Source of the DNA: Desulfosporosinus acidiphilus SJ4 | GTDB taxonomy: Bacteria > Bacillota > Desulfitobacteriia > Desulfitobacteriales > Desulfitobacteriaceae | Length of the DNA stretch: 64,000 nucleotides | Reading direction: 5' to 3' | Assembly: GCF_000255115.2 (NCBI RefSeq) | Contig: NC_018068.1 | Span: 1,459,977-1,523,976, forward strand | Shown: in pieces, positions 36,137 through 45,116 of the stretch | Layout: the number at the start of each line of letters is the position of its first letter | Numbering within the stretch: position 1 is the stretch's first letter | Translations under genes and position numbers: made by a program | Notes under the pieces: model-generated | What the model saw: only the letters and a program-made list of their open reading frames with translations | The model's database searches: none | What the model was told of the DNA's origin: nothing

Positions 36137-36182
36137 AAAAGAGCATAGCCGGTTCTCAAAAAACCTCGGTTATGCTCTTTGC
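36137..36182 (+). terminator. Attenuator-like terminator after the pilin peptide
   Basis: AAGAGCATAGCCG / CGGTTATGCTCTT stem with short loop, 25 bp before the adhesin's ribosome site. Confidence 0.7.
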
Positions 36183-36206
36183 ATTTTCACGAAAGGGGGG
36201 AAAGCA

Positions 36207-39200
36207 ATGGTCAGTAAACCCATACAATGGGTTTTCGGGATCATTTTACTGATCGGCGTTGGCTTGGGCGTCTTTGTGGAATACGATAAAGCGGCAGAGA
36301 TTAAGGGCTATCTGGGTGAAGGAGCCAAACGGGTCGAGGAGTCGATCAAAGCCAACGGCTGTCTGACCCAGAACGCCGAAGCCAATATTGCCCAATATCT
36401 CCGGAGCAACGGCATGGATCCGGCAAACATCTACTTCAATGCGTCAACAGGACGTCAAAGTTACGGTTCAACTGCCGTCAATGGAGCTTTAGGTTATGAC
36501 TTTACCATCGAAGTTCCGGGGTTTAACCTCCCCATCTATAAGGTTTATCTTGAAAAAGAGATTCCTAACGTCAATTCGGACTACGTTACGGGAATGACAG
36601 CGGACACGTCCGCCTGTGTCGGAGATTTCAGCAATTTTGGCGGAGTCCAGATGTCCACGACGGATCTTGGCCCCACACCGACAACCAATGTGACCAATCC
36701 CTCGATCCCGACCTCTCTGACCTTTTCAGGTCCGACGACGGTAACGGTCGGGCAAGGCGGGCAATACAGCGGCGTGGTGAGTATGGGAGCGACAGCGGCT
36801 CCCGCCGGGACTCAAGTGGAAATCAGTTCTCCCAACGGAACGACCATGGCCACAACCCAAGCCGATGGGAGTTTTAGTGTCACAATTACCTTTCCCAGTG
36901 TAGGGCCTCAGGTCATTACCGCCAAAGCAGGGATCGGGACAGCCGCCGAAACGGTCACCGTGGCTGCCGGTGCCCCGGTCCAGCTGCTCTTAACCAACCC
37001 TTCCAGTGGAACGGGGAATTACCAGACGGTCATTGGGAACTCCATCTCCATCCAGGGGATGGTTACAGATGCGAGTAGCAACCCGGTCTCTTTAGCAAGC
37101 ATCAGCGTTACGTCAGATACTTCCGATGTTCCGAATCAAACTATAAAAACAAACACACAAGGTGCGTTTAATTTTACTTATACTCCGAAATCGGTTACCA
37201 CGCAGCATGTGACCTTCACAATTAACTCGTTAACGGCGACGGCGAATGTAAGCATCCAGCAAGGGACCCCGCAATCGATCACCTTACAGAGCAGCACAGG
37301 GTCCTCCTATAGCTCCTCACCGCTGACCATCACAGCCGGTCAAGCTATTAATCTTAAAGGAAATGTCGCCGGCTTATATGGTTCTCCCGTTTCAGGAGTC
37401 ACAGTATCGGTTGCCTCTCCCACGGATGGGATTGATAACATGGCTCCGAATGGGAGCATTACAACAGATACTGCGGGCAATTTCACCAATCTCGATGTTG
37501 TTTTAACGCAAACAGGAACTCAAGCGATTCAGGCGACGACGGCAGGCATTAACTCTCCGGCCCAAATTCAGGTCAATGTTAATCCTGCAGGAGCTGCCAA
37601 AGTCGCAAATTTGGCGGTAACCCCGGATCAGATTGCTTCCGGAGGAACCGTCACAGTTACAGGTCAAATCTTAGACAGCTATGGAAACCCCGTGCAGGCG
37701 GGGACAGCCCTTACCCTTGTTGGTCCTGTTACGACCACGAATGCCACGACAGGGTCGGGAGGACAATTTGCCCTGACACAAACGGTCTCAACCCCTGGAA
37801 TGGCTACCTTAAAAGTACAGTCTAACGGAGCAACTCTGAATGGCGGTACCGTGGCCGTCAATGTTCTCCCGACAGGGGCTTACAGTTTAGCAGTATCTTT
37901 GTCCTCAGATCAGGTCCTGACAGGAGGTTCTCTAACAGCAACTATAACCCTCAAAGACAATACGGGGACACCGATCTCAGGCAAATCGATCACGTTATCT
38001 GAAAGTCCGGAGCCATCGGCGTTAGTAACGACTCATGTTACCACCGATAACAGCGGTCAGGCCTCAGTGACCGTTGGACCGGTGACGAAAGTCGGTTATG
38101 AGTCTCTCACTGCAGCGATGGACGGAGTGGCCAACGTCATTGGAACCTCAACGTTCCAGGTCCTCGCACGTCCTCCAAGTTTACTTATCGCTAACGTTTC
38201 GCCATCCACGACGCAAGTATGGACAGCTTCAAATCCAGTACCCTTACCCGTCATCAGTGGTACGGTTACCGATTCGTATGCGAACCCTATTTTCGGGGCT
38301 TCTGTAAACGTTTCAGGCGGCTATGGAGCCAATGTTTCAGGTTCGACCGATAGTAACGGCTATTATAGCCTTTCCGTTAAACCCACGAATATAGGCGGTC
38401 CGTTTGCTCTGAGTTTTGCGGTGTCAAGCACCCAAGGTAACTTCAATACAGTCCAGGGGAGTCTTACCGTAACAGCGCCGATCACGGTGCCGGTTGACAA
38501 AGTTCTGGCGGGTACTGTAATTGCCGGGCAAACAGGAACCATGCCAAATAAAGTAGGCAGCGGCACGGTTATCACTCCCGGACCAACGGATCAAGCGATT
38601 CCGCAGGGGTATTATGGCGGGGCGCTCACGGATGGTAAAGTTAAAGGAGTTGTTGTCCCACCGGCCAACGTCTTAACGGGCACGACGATCGCAGGCACGG
38701 CAGGGACCATGCCTGTCCATATTGGAGGAGCTAATGTTAATTCCCTGTCTTGGTGGACTGGGGGTGGATCGACCGTATACCTTGAACCTCCTGTAGGTTA
38801 TTACGATGGGAGTACTTGGACGTATTATACCGATCCGAACTTAGTGTCTAGAAATATTAAAAATGGAGTCAGTATTTTAGGGGTTACGGGAACAGCACAG
38901 ACATTGACAATTAATGCCGGAGATGCGATTGCGTCAGAGTCAACCACGGTACAGCAAAATACCTCTAGCAATTGGGTTCAATATCAAAATATGGGGTTTA
39001 GGATAAATACACCGGGGACCTATAGATTAAAGTTTGACATATATGGACCTAGTGGTGGAACTAGTGCATACGGTCAGGTACGAGTAAACGGCACAACTGT
39101 AGGAACAACCTTTAAATATGTCTGTTCTTACCCTCCAAGTGTTTGGGAAACCATGCAGGAGGATATAACCCTTAATGCCGGAGATTATGTAACACTATGG

Positions 39201-39302
39201 TTTTATGCAGACCCATATGTTGGTTACCCAAATTCCGAAGTCCGTAATTTTTCTCTATGTTATGGAGTAGCCAATGCTTCCAGCTTAGGGTCGTGGCAAT
39301 AG
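36207..39302 (+). CDS. Large Ig-repeat adhesin with pilin-like N-terminus
   Basis: 1031 residues, GAAAGGGGGG before ATG. A membrane helix (residues 8-25) is followed by a globular part to 150 resembling a minor-pilin body with cysteines at NGCLTQN and TSACVGD that could form a disulfide. About six bacterial Ig/invasin-like (Big_1-like) repeats of 85-95 residues (VTVTGQILDSYGNPV-type) fill 165-760. Two repeats containing VIAGQTGTMP/TIAGTAGTMP and VLTG follow (about 765-895). The C-terminal ~140 residues form a beta-sandwich-like tip. Codon use turns visibly more AT-rich from about 38880. It likely sits on the pilus and contacts the recipient cell. Confidence 0.8.
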   Translation: MVSKPIQWVFGIILLIGVGLGVFVEYDKAAEIKGYLGEGAKRVEESIKANGCLTQNAEANIAQYLRSNGMDPANIYFNASTGRQSYGSTAVNGALGYDFTIEVPGFNLPIYKVYLEKEIPNVNSDYVTGMTADTSACVGDFSNFGGVQMSTTDLGPTPTTNVTNPSIPTSLTFSGPTTVTVGQGGQYSGVVSMGATAAPAGTQVEISSPNGTTMATTQADGSFSVTITFPSVGPQVITAKAGIGTAAETVTVAAGAPVQLLLTNPSSGTGNYQTVIGNSISIQGMVTDASSNPVSLASISVTSDTSDVPNQTIKTNTQGAFNFTYTPKSVTTQHVTFTINSLTATANVSIQQGTPQSITLQSSTGSSYSSSPLTITAGQAINLKGNVAGLYGSPVSGVTVSVASPTDGIDNMAPNGSITTDTAGNFTNLDVVLTQTGTQAIQATTAGINSPAQIQVNVNPAGAAKVANLAVTPDQIASGGTVTVTGQILDSYGNPVQAGTALTLVGPVTTTNATTGSGGQFALTQTVSTPGMATLKVQSNGATLNGGTVAVNVLPTGAYSLAVSLSSDQVLTGGSLTATITLKDNTGTPISGKSITLSESPEPSALVTTHVTTDNSGQASVTVGPVTKVGYESLTAAMDGVANVIGTSTFQVLARPPSLLIANVSPSTTQVWTASNPVPLPVISGTVTDSYANPIFGASVNVSGGYGANVSGSTDSNGYYSLSVKPTNIGGPFALSFAVSSTQGNFNTVQGSLTVTAPITVPVDKVLAGTVIAGQTGTMPNKVGSGTVITPGPTDQAIPQGYYGGALTDGKVKGVVVPPANVLTGTTIAGTAGTMPVHIGGANVNSLSWWTGGGSTVYLEPPVGYYDGSTWTYYTDPNLVSRNIKNGVSILGVTGTAQTLTINAGDAIASESTTVQQNTSSNWVQYQNMGFRINTPGTYRLKFDIYGPSGGTSAYGQVRVNGTTVGTTFKYVCSYPPSVWETMQEDITLNAGDYVTLWFYADPYVGYPNSEVRNFSLCYGVANASSLGSWQ

Positions 39303-39312
39303 TCTTAAAGAT

Positions 39313-39352
39313 AAGAGTAGAAATGACATTTGGATATTTCTGCTCTTTTTTC
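39313..39352 (+). terminator. Terminator of the adhesin gene
   Basis: AAGAGTAGAAAT ... ATTTCTGCTCTTTTTT stem-loop just after the stop. Confidence 0.85.
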
Positions 39353-39445
39353 TTAATATGAATAGATGATACCTAATACTTATTTCGGTTAGTCAGAAAT
39401 CTTTTACATATTACGACAAACTCTTTGCTTTTATTGGATTGATAT

Positions 39446-39473
39446 TTCCGTAATTTTAACCTAAAATACGGAA
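39446..39473 (+). promoter_or_regulatory. Near-perfect dyad before the Spo0E-like gene
   Basis: TTCCGTAATTTTA and TAAAATACGGAA flank a 2-nt centre, differing by one extra A. It lies about 30 bp before the Spo0E-like start, so it may be an operator. Confidence 0.5.
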
Positions 39474-39506
39474 GTATGTGATACATTATGAAACGGGGTT
39501 TTAAAC

Positions 39507-39695
39507 ATGGGGCTAACTTCACTTAATCAACTTGAAGATTTACGATTACAGATGCAAAGGATTGCTATAGGAAAAGAACTTACAGATCCGATCGTTGTGA
39601 AGGTTAGTGAAAAACTTGATATCTTAATCACTGAGTTTTATATGGATCAGAAAAAACTGCGCCATAAAGCGCAGCGGCAACGAATAATAATTTAA
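39507..39695 (+). CDS. Spo0E-like aspartyl-phosphate phosphatase
   Basis: 62 residues starting MGLTSLNQLEDLRLQMQRIA and containing SEKLDILITEFY, the S-x-x-LD-x-LI signature of the Spo0E family in a two-helix protein. In Bacillus these dephosphorylate Spo0A-P and so delay sporulation. It lies between adhesin and CpaB genes in the element, with its own upstream dyad, which suggests a mobile-element gene acting on the host's sporulation decision. Family assigned from motif and length alone. Confidence 0.75.
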   Translation: MGLTSLNQLEDLRLQMQRIAIGKELTDPIVVKVSEKLDILITEFYMDQKKLRHKAQRQRIII

Positions 39696-39902
39696 AATCC
39701 AGTAAATTATAGTTTTCAAGAATATCGTCCTACTATAATGCTTCCGCCAAACAAACAGGTGGGGGCTTTTTTGTTTAAAAAAACATGGTATCCCTTGTCT
39801 ATACGCAAACGCCGTGCCCTTAGCAGGTGCGGTGTTTCTATTTGTTTGTGGGAGATTCTCTTAGAACCTGTAGAAGTTAATTTCTTACGAGAGGAGACGT
39901 TT
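39696..39902. other. Leader of the CpaB gene, with a GU-rich hairpin at 39797-39831
   Basis: AAACGCCGTGCC/GGTGCGGTGTTT can pair with G-U wobbles around a 5-7-nt loop. It has some likeness to the second half of a c-di-GMP aptamer but lacks the conserved core, so no riboswitch is called. Confidence 0.35.
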
Positions 39903-40679
39903 ATGAAAAAGATATCCCGCAGCCGAGGCATCCTTATTTCCTTAGCAGGTGCCGTTTGTATTACGTATTTCATGACCAGAACTGTTCTTGCGATCGGAGG
40001 GCCTCGTGTTTCTATGGTCATGGTGACGGGAACGGTCAAAGAAGGTTACCCCATTCGAGAATCTGCTCTTCGAACGGAAACAATGCCTGCGAAATTTGCC
40101 GTCAACGCGGTCACCGATGAACATGCCGCGATCGGCAAACGAGCCGCCATTGAATTAACCCCCGGACACCCATTACTAAAAGCAGATATTTCGGACAAAC
40201 CGATGCAGAACGGGTTGTACATGGGGGAAGTTGGTGTCCGAATCCCAGCGGACCTTGTAAGTTCGGGAGGGGCTATGCCTGGGGATTACGTTGATGCGCT
40301 GGTCTCAACGGGAAAACAAGTGCCCGGACAATCCGGCCCGTTATCGACGCTTTTACGCCATAAACGAGTGGTTGCGGTCTATAACGCCGGCGGACAGAAG
40401 ATCGAGTCCACGTCGACCGCCAATATGGCCGGCGGGCTATCCATGACTCCCTCAGGAGTTTATACCCCAGCCTCGGTGGAAATCGCTGTTAATTCAACCC
40501 AAGAACGCGATGAATTGCTCAGTGCCGGGAAAGTCGTATTAAGTATATCTCCCTGGGGCGAAGAGGATCCTTCAACCCAGGGAAATACTCCATCAAATCC
40601 TCCCGCCTCCACGGCGCAGACTACCCCAAATGCTACTCCACCTCGCACGACAAATTCCGGAGCAAAACAGGCTCAATAA
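39903..40679 (+). CDS. cpaB: CpaB/RcpC-like SAF-domain pilus protein
   Basis: 258 residues from ATG 39903 (GAGGAG upstream). Membrane anchor at residues 10-28, then a SAF-like domain (EGYPIRESALRTETMPAKFAVN...AIGKRAAIELTPGHPLLKADI) and an RcpC/CpaB-type C-terminal domain (residues 110-215). The last 45 residues are P/T/N-rich and disordered. CpaB proteins bind peptidoglycan or glycan and link the pilus to the wall. It starts a promoter-proximal position in the second half of the locus. Confidence 0.8.
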   Translation: MKKISRSRGILISLAGAVCITYFMTRTVLAIGGPRVSMVMVTGTVKEGYPIRESALRTETMPAKFAVNAVTDEHAAIGKRAAIELTPGHPLLKADISDKPMQNGLYMGEVGVRIPADLVSSGGAMPGDYVDALVSTGKQVPGQSGPLSTLLRHKRVVAVYNAGGQKIESTSTANMAGGLSMTPSGVYTPASVEIAVNSTQERDELLSAGKVVLSISPWGEEDPSTQGNTPSNPPASTAQTTPNATPPRTTNSGAKQAQ

Positions 40680-40700
40680 GCAGAAACGGAGGAAGAAAGC

Positions 40701-41282
40701 ATGTTTAAACCTTCAAGACTAGGATGTCTCATTGCGGCCGTGGCTGCAGTTGTTGTCATAGGTAGTTATTTTGGCCTTGTGGGTCCTTGGAATCCCAACA
40801 AGGCCGCAGAAATCCCCATCAAACCCGACTATACTCTGATTCCAGTCTACACCTTGGACGGGCGCAGTGTTTACCTCAATGCGGCCATAACACCTCTGGA
40901 GTTTTTTTCCGTGAATTGTCCCCATTGCCAAGAAGATTTACCGCAGATTCAAACGATGGTCAGCGATCTAAATCGTAAAAAACCGTTCATTTATGTTTCC
41001 ACCTTCCTTAACACGTCGGATCTTCCGGAGGCCATCAAGGAAACGAAAGCCTTTATTTCAAAGTACAAAATTGACGGAACCGTCGTTATTCAGGCCGGCG
41101 CACCAAAGGCTTATGTTAAAACAGTTCCCTCTCTGGTTACCCTGAAATCCGGTTCATCATCTGTCCCGGAAATCACAGAAGGCATGCTCACTAAAGAAGA
41201 ATTGCAGTCTGCCTTGGCCGTGGCACCGGCAGTTACTTCAGAACAGGAAAAGGGGACAGCCCATGAACCTGTCAAACACTAA
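40701..41282 (+). CDS. Membrane-anchored thioredoxin-like protein
   Basis: 193 residues, GGAGG before ATG. A helix at residues 9-27 anchors it outside the membrane; the thioredoxin fold has the CPHC active site in FFSVNCPHCQEDLPQ and a cis-proline at TVPSL. CPHC is the DsbA-like oxidising form. It likely makes or repairs disulfides in the locus' exported proteins, for example the two cysteines of the adhesin head. It overlaps the next gene by 20 nt. Confidence 0.85.
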   Translation: MFKPSRLGCLIAAVAAVVVIGSYFGLVGPWNPNKAAEIPIKPDYTLIPVYTLDGRSVYLNAAITPLEFFSVNCPHCQEDLPQIQTMVSDLNRKKPFIYVSTFLNTSDLPEAIKETKAFISKYKIDGTVVIQAGAPKAYVKTVPSLVTLKSGSSSVPEITEGMLTKEELQSALAVAPAVTSEQEKGTAHEPVKH

Positions 41283-41787
41283 GGATTTTAAAGCTCTTAA
41301 CGATCATGAACTAGGCTCGGTCTCACAGCCGGTATTAGTGGTAGCCCTCTTAGCCGTCATTTTAGTCACCGGATTTATCTGGATTGCTCTTAAGCTCATG
41401 GCGGTTCAACGTGCCAATGTAGAGACATGGATGCAGTCGCTGCTCAAAGATTCGATCCAGACAGCTGTGGCCGTTTCTATTCCTCAAGGCGTAACGATGG
41501 ACAATTCTGCATTAGAAACGACCGTGATTCAGTTGTACGCCCAAAAACTCAAGGTCACCACGGGAAGCCTGGCTGTTCAAACGTTTACCGTTTACGGCGA
41601 TAATGATGCCGGCTTGCCGGCACCACCCGGTGTCACAGGGACCATTCCAGGAAGGAGCGTTTATGTGAGTCTGCAGGTGACCTGGACCATGCCGCCGGTT
41701 ATGGGAATTAGTTACACCGGAACCTATCCCGTGTGCGATCTTGTCGCCCTGCCAACGTATTTTGCCCCGAGTCAGCAGTGGAATTAA
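41263..41787 (+). CDS. TadE-like or pilin-related membrane protein
   Basis: 174 residues, with a single helix at about residues 23-48 after a short polar N-terminus and an extracellular beta-rich rest (TADE/DUF4320-like layout). HELGSVSQP before the helix could be a prepilin-type processing site, which would make it a minor pilin. It overlaps the thioredoxin-like gene, supporting joint translation. I rate the TadE assignment as moderate because only layout is visible. Confidence 0.5.
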   Translation: MNLSNTKDFKALNDHELGSVSQPVLVVALLAVILVTGFIWIALKLMAVQRANVETWMQSLLKDSIQTAVAVSIPQGVTMDNSALETTVIQLYAQKLKVTTGSLAVQTFTVYGDNDAGLPAPPGVTGTIPGRSVYVSLQVTWTMPPVMGISYTGTYPVCDLVALPTYFAPSQQWN

Positions 41788-41831
41788 AGAGTACCAATCA
41801 ACCAAAGAAACAAAGAAAGGGCGGAGGATCC

Positions 41832-42299
41832 TTGACAAGGTTTTGGAACGTAACGTGCAAACAGGGTGCCTGGCGCGGCAATATCTATATTCTTGCACCC
41901 TCCGAATGGGAAGCCGGCAAACAAACAGAAATCGCCCTCGATCAGCTGGGGCTCCCGGCAGAGGTTGTCCGCGTGTATCAGCTTCCGGGAATTGGCTATC
42001 CACCGATTCAAGCAGCGTCGACATCTGGAGAAAGCCGCTGCCTGCTGTGTGACCAGCCGGCCAGAGAGGCACCGATTAGCCGCAGAACGGTGATCAGTCC
42101 AAAAATAACGGTGCCATTTTTCGGGGCAGTTCGGATCCTCGGTGAAATCCGCACCAAGGTTTGCCCTCATTGTGGCAAACCGGATCAATGGCAGATTGAT
42201 TTCGGGTATATTCCGGAGAACTGGTTTGAAAATCAAGCCCAAGTTGTCCCCTTTGTGGGAAAAAGGCTTATAGAAGATAAGGAGGTGAAGGTTCCATGA
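41832..42299 (+). CDS. Cys-pair protein, unidentified
   Basis: 155 residues from TTG 41832 with GGAGG 5-6 bp upstream. An N-terminal beta-rich part (FWNVTCKQGAWRGNIYILAP) precedes two CxxC pairs, CLLCDQP and CPHCGKP, likely one zinc ribbon split by a strand hairpin. There is no signal peptide. Its ATG-less start and 4-nt overlap with the next gene fit an operon member. Function is unknown. Confidence 0.55.
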   Translation: MTRFWNVTCKQGAWRGNIYILAPSEWEAGKQTEIALDQLGLPAEVVRVYQLPGIGYPPIQAASTSGESRCLLCDQPAREAPISRRTVISPKITVPFFGAVRILGEIRTKVCPHCGKPDQWQIDFGYIPENWFENQAQVVPFVGKRLIEDKEVKVP

Positions 42300-42805
42300 T
42301 GGGTTCCACTCATGCCGCTGCCGGTATGCTCGCAGCTGAGATTGTTTTAAGCGTCTCCCATGCCCCGCCCATCTATTGGCCGATCGGTATCGCGTTCGGG
42401 GCTGCTTCAGCGATTCTGCCGGATATTGATCATCCCAGTTCGTTTTTGAATCAACGTCTGCCCTTGGGGAGCAGTGCAGGCATGGCGCTTGATCATCGCC
42501 ACTTTACGCATTCTATCGCAGCAGCCTGGCTCTTTAGCCTGTATCTGCACTGGCTTTGGCCTATGGTGCCCAGTATTTTATTGACCTGCGCTGTTGCCGG
42601 TTATCTAAGTCATCCAGTCTTGATGGATATTCTTAATCCAGAAGGGGCTCAGCTTCTCTGGCCACTCCCCTGGATGATCAGCCTGGCCCGAATTCTTCCC
42701 TATCCCTTAACGTTTTCCACGGAAGATTGGATGGAACGTGTGGTTTTAAAAAATGGGCTTTGGATCTTAGTCATTATCACGGTGGTGCAGCCCAAACTTA
42801 TCTGA
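42296..42805 (+). CDS. YdjM/LexA-binding-type membrane metal hydrolase
   Basis: 169 residues, overlapping the preceding stop (ATGA). THAAAG, ILPDIDHPSSFLNQR, LDHRHFTHS and HPVLMDILNPEGAQLLWPL are the conserved His/Asp motifs of the YdjM family of membrane-bound metal-dependent hydrolases (PF04307). Five helices are likely. Its task is unknown in general; members often accompany phage and conjugative genes. Confidence 0.88.
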   Translation: MMGSTHAAAGMLAAEIVLSVSHAPPIYWPIGIAFGAASAILPDIDHPSSFLNQRLPLGSSAGMALDHRHFTHSIAAAWLFSLYLHWLWPMVPSILLTCAVAGYLSHPVLMDILNPEGAQLLWPLPWMISLARILPYPLTFSTEDWMERVVLKNGLWILVIITVVQPKLI

Positions 42806-42837
42806 TTTGAACTAAATACTTTATAGGAGGGATCGTC

Positions 42838-43257
42838 TTGTCAATCTTCAAACGTCTCCGAGATAAAACGAAATGGAGTCTTCCTGTCATACCTTTGATG
42901 CTTTTAGCCAATGCGTCTCGCGTCCTAGCCGATGGAGGCGGAGCACTTCCTTCAACCAATCCATTTCAAGTCAAATGGGATTCCGTGATGAACGGCGGCG
43001 TTGTTTTGAGCCTGCTTCCTTTATTTAATTACGGGTTGGGCCTTTATGGATGTTGGATCTTGTTTCATGGGATCCGCCATCTCTTGCACAAATCGAAAAA
43101 ACTCATGGAAGGGCAGGTATCGTACAAAGAGTTTATTCCGGTGGTTGCCGGATTCTGTATGGTCCTTTTGGTCCTTTCCGGGGCCTGGTATCACTTACTT
43201 GTTTCCGTACTGGTTCCTCTTAACCAAGCGTTTACCACGACTCCGACTCCACAATAA
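42838..43257 (+). CDS. VirB2/TrbC-like membrane protein
   Basis: 139 residues from TTG 42838 with GGAGGG 8 bp upstream. A cleavable signal peptide (residues 1-31, ending VLA) is followed by two membrane helices (about 50-78 and 97-123) with a basic loop HLLHKSKK between them, the topology of small VirB2/TrbC-type pilins or channel proteins. It lies directly before the VirB6-like gene, as VirB2-like genes often do. Sequence similarity is not visible to me, so the call rests on topology and position. Confidence 0.5.
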   Translation: MSIFKRLRDKTKWSLPVIPLMLLANASRVLADGGGALPSTNPFQVKWDSVMNGGVVLSLLPLFNYGLGLYGCWILFHGIRHLLHKSKKLMEGQVSYKEFIPVVAGFCMVLLVLSGAWYHLLVSVLVPLNQAFTTTPTPQ

Positions 43258-43277
43258 CTAACGGCGGGGGATGCCCT

Positions 43278-45110
43278 ATGAAGCGAATCAGCGTCCTAAT
43301 CTTAACCTTGCTCATTCTTTTCAACGTTCTCGGCGGTCCGGTCTGGGCCGCCGAAACAATACCCAGCGGGGCAAGCTCCACCACGAGCAGTTCTTCAGGC
43401 GGAAGTTTTATCGGTGACCTTCCGATCCTGGGACAAATTTATAACGGAGTTAACGATGTCAAAACCTCCGTGTCCTCCGTGGTCGATTTCTTTCAGAACT
43501 TCGATCCCGGAAAGATCATTAACGATTGGATGAAACAAACTCTCAGTGATTTTCTGAGACCTATTGTTTCCTGGGCAGAACAAAATGCTGCTGAGTATTC
43601 CTATGTGAACAAGGATGATCCCTCCTTTACTTGGTGGGAGCTCCTCGTGATCTTAGCCTTGGCCCTTATGCTTTATGCTACACTTCGCATGGCCGGGCAG
43701 GTCATGGCCGGAAAACGACCGGCGGGAGACGTCCTTATTTCTTTCGGACTCATCCTCTGGGTGTTCCTCTCAATCTGGGTCACCAACCTGATGGTCTATG
43801 CCCGCAATCACATCACCTATATCTTACTGGATTGGATGGTGGGCCAGCACTGGTTATCCCCGGACGCCTTACAGACAACGGCTCAGTTTATTGTGCCGGA
43901 TCTCTCTAAAGCCATCATGGCCAACCAGGATGCCGTTTCGGCCATCTTAGCCTTTCTGCTCGGAGGATTGATCATCCTGGCGTTTGAATTCGTCCAAGCC
44001 CTGGTTTATGGAGTTTGGTTGCTCCTGGTAATCGGGTCTCCGTTCTTTACGATGATGACGACCTTAGCCTCAGATTTTGCGCCGTTTATGAGCTATATCA
44101 GCGGTTTAGTCCGGACGCTGATCGCCTCCATCATCATGACCGTGAGCTGGGGATTGCAGGGATATATTTATCAGAGCCAGACAGATACCGTTTTACAGGT
44201 CATTTTACAGGCCATCGTCGTGGCCATTTCTGTCATCGTCTTATGGACGTTTTGGTGGAAGTTTATTGAAACGGAAATCTTGGGAATGCTTTCTCGCCCT
44301 GTGCAAACAGTCAAAGGACAGGCAGCGTCGAGCGCCGGTTCCAAACTGCAAACCGCCGGCAAGGCTGCCAGCATCTTAGGGGCCATAACCGGCAGCAGCA
44401 AACTGGCCACCGCAGGCCATAAAATGCAAACCGCCGGAGACGTGATCACGGAACAGGGAGAAAGCATTAAACTTCAGACCAGCCGTTCTCCGGTGCGACA
44501 TCATGACCTTCTTTCCAGGGTGACAGAAAACCATTTTAGACAAGAATCAGCCTCCAATGATAGTACTTCTGCTTCCAATCAGCGTAACGGCTTTAAGACC
44601 ACGTTTAAGGGACCGTTCACGAAACCGCCGGTTATGGATGGCAGCACGAAATCACCCGGATCACCTGATCAAAGTCTTGATTCTCGCTTGGATCGCATTG
44701 AGCAACGGATCATACCCGAAGACGTTCACGAGCATTTTCAAGAAGTCTCCATGCCCGGCGGCGGGACGTTCTATAAATATGAGGGTCCTATGAGCGAAGA
44801 CATTGCAGAGCAATTAAAAGAAAAAGGTGTTCCTGTTCACTCATTCGATGATTCTTGGGCTGTCGATACTCCCCATGAGAAACTGGCAAAATACACGGTT
44901 TCCCAAACGCTCCGTGGGCGCAAACGATACTGGGTACACAGGGATAACGACACGGGCGATCCGGAAGCCAAAGGAGAAAACTATATCACGGTCGACGATT
45001 ACGGTATCAGTCATGTTGCTACAAAACCACCCAAATTCGGTCTTAACATGGGGATTTGGAGGAAGAACCGTAAAAAGCCTGGAGATAAGACTTCCGGAGG
45101 AAAGGAGTAA
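43278..45110 (+). CDS. VirB6/TrbL-like polytopic membrane protein
   Basis: 610 residues. Signal peptide (1-25), helical region, then six or more membrane helices between about 125 and 345, and a hydrophilic cytosolic end of 260 residues with repeated AxKLQTAGKAASI-like segments. This layout is that of VirB6/TrbL/CD1107-type channel subunits of Gram-positive conjugation systems. The end contains many charged, low-complexity stretches. It is followed at once by the VirB4-N-like gene and the VirB4 ATPase. Confidence 0.75.
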   Translation: MKRISVLILTLLILFNVLGGPVWAAETIPSGASSTTSSSSGGSFIGDLPILGQIYNGVNDVKTSVSSVVDFFQNFDPGKIINDWMKQTLSDFLRPIVSWAEQNAAEYSYVNKDDPSFTWWELLVILALALMLYATLRMAGQVMAGKRPAGDVLISFGLILWVFLSIWVTNLMVYARNHITYILLDWMVGQHWLSPDALQTTAQFIVPDLSKAIMANQDAVSAILAFLLGGLIILAFEFVQALVYGVWLLLVIGSPFFTMMTTLASDFAPFMSYISGLVRTLIASIIMTVSWGLQGYIYQSQTDTVLQVILQAIVVAISVIVLWTFWWKFIETEILGMLSRPVQTVKGQAASSAGSKLQTAGKAASILGAITGSSKLATAGHKMQTAGDVITEQGESIKLQTSRSPVRHHDLLSRVTENHFRQESASNDSTSASNQRNGFKTTFKGPFTKPPVMDGSTKSPGSPDQSLDSRLDRIEQRIIPEDVHEHFQEVSMPGGGTFYKYEGPMSEDIAEQLKEKGVPVHSFDDSWAVDTPHEKLAKYTVSQTLRGRKRYWVHRDNDTGDPEAKGENYITVDDYGISHVATKPPKFGLNMGIWRKNRKKPGDKTSGGKE

Positions 45111-45116
45111 AGGGCT

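Noticed and set aside
39797-39831. Cyclic-di-GMP riboswitch upstream of the CpaB gene
   Set aside because: The stem lacks the conserved GEMM core and tetraloop receptor; likeness to ACGCAAA is too short.
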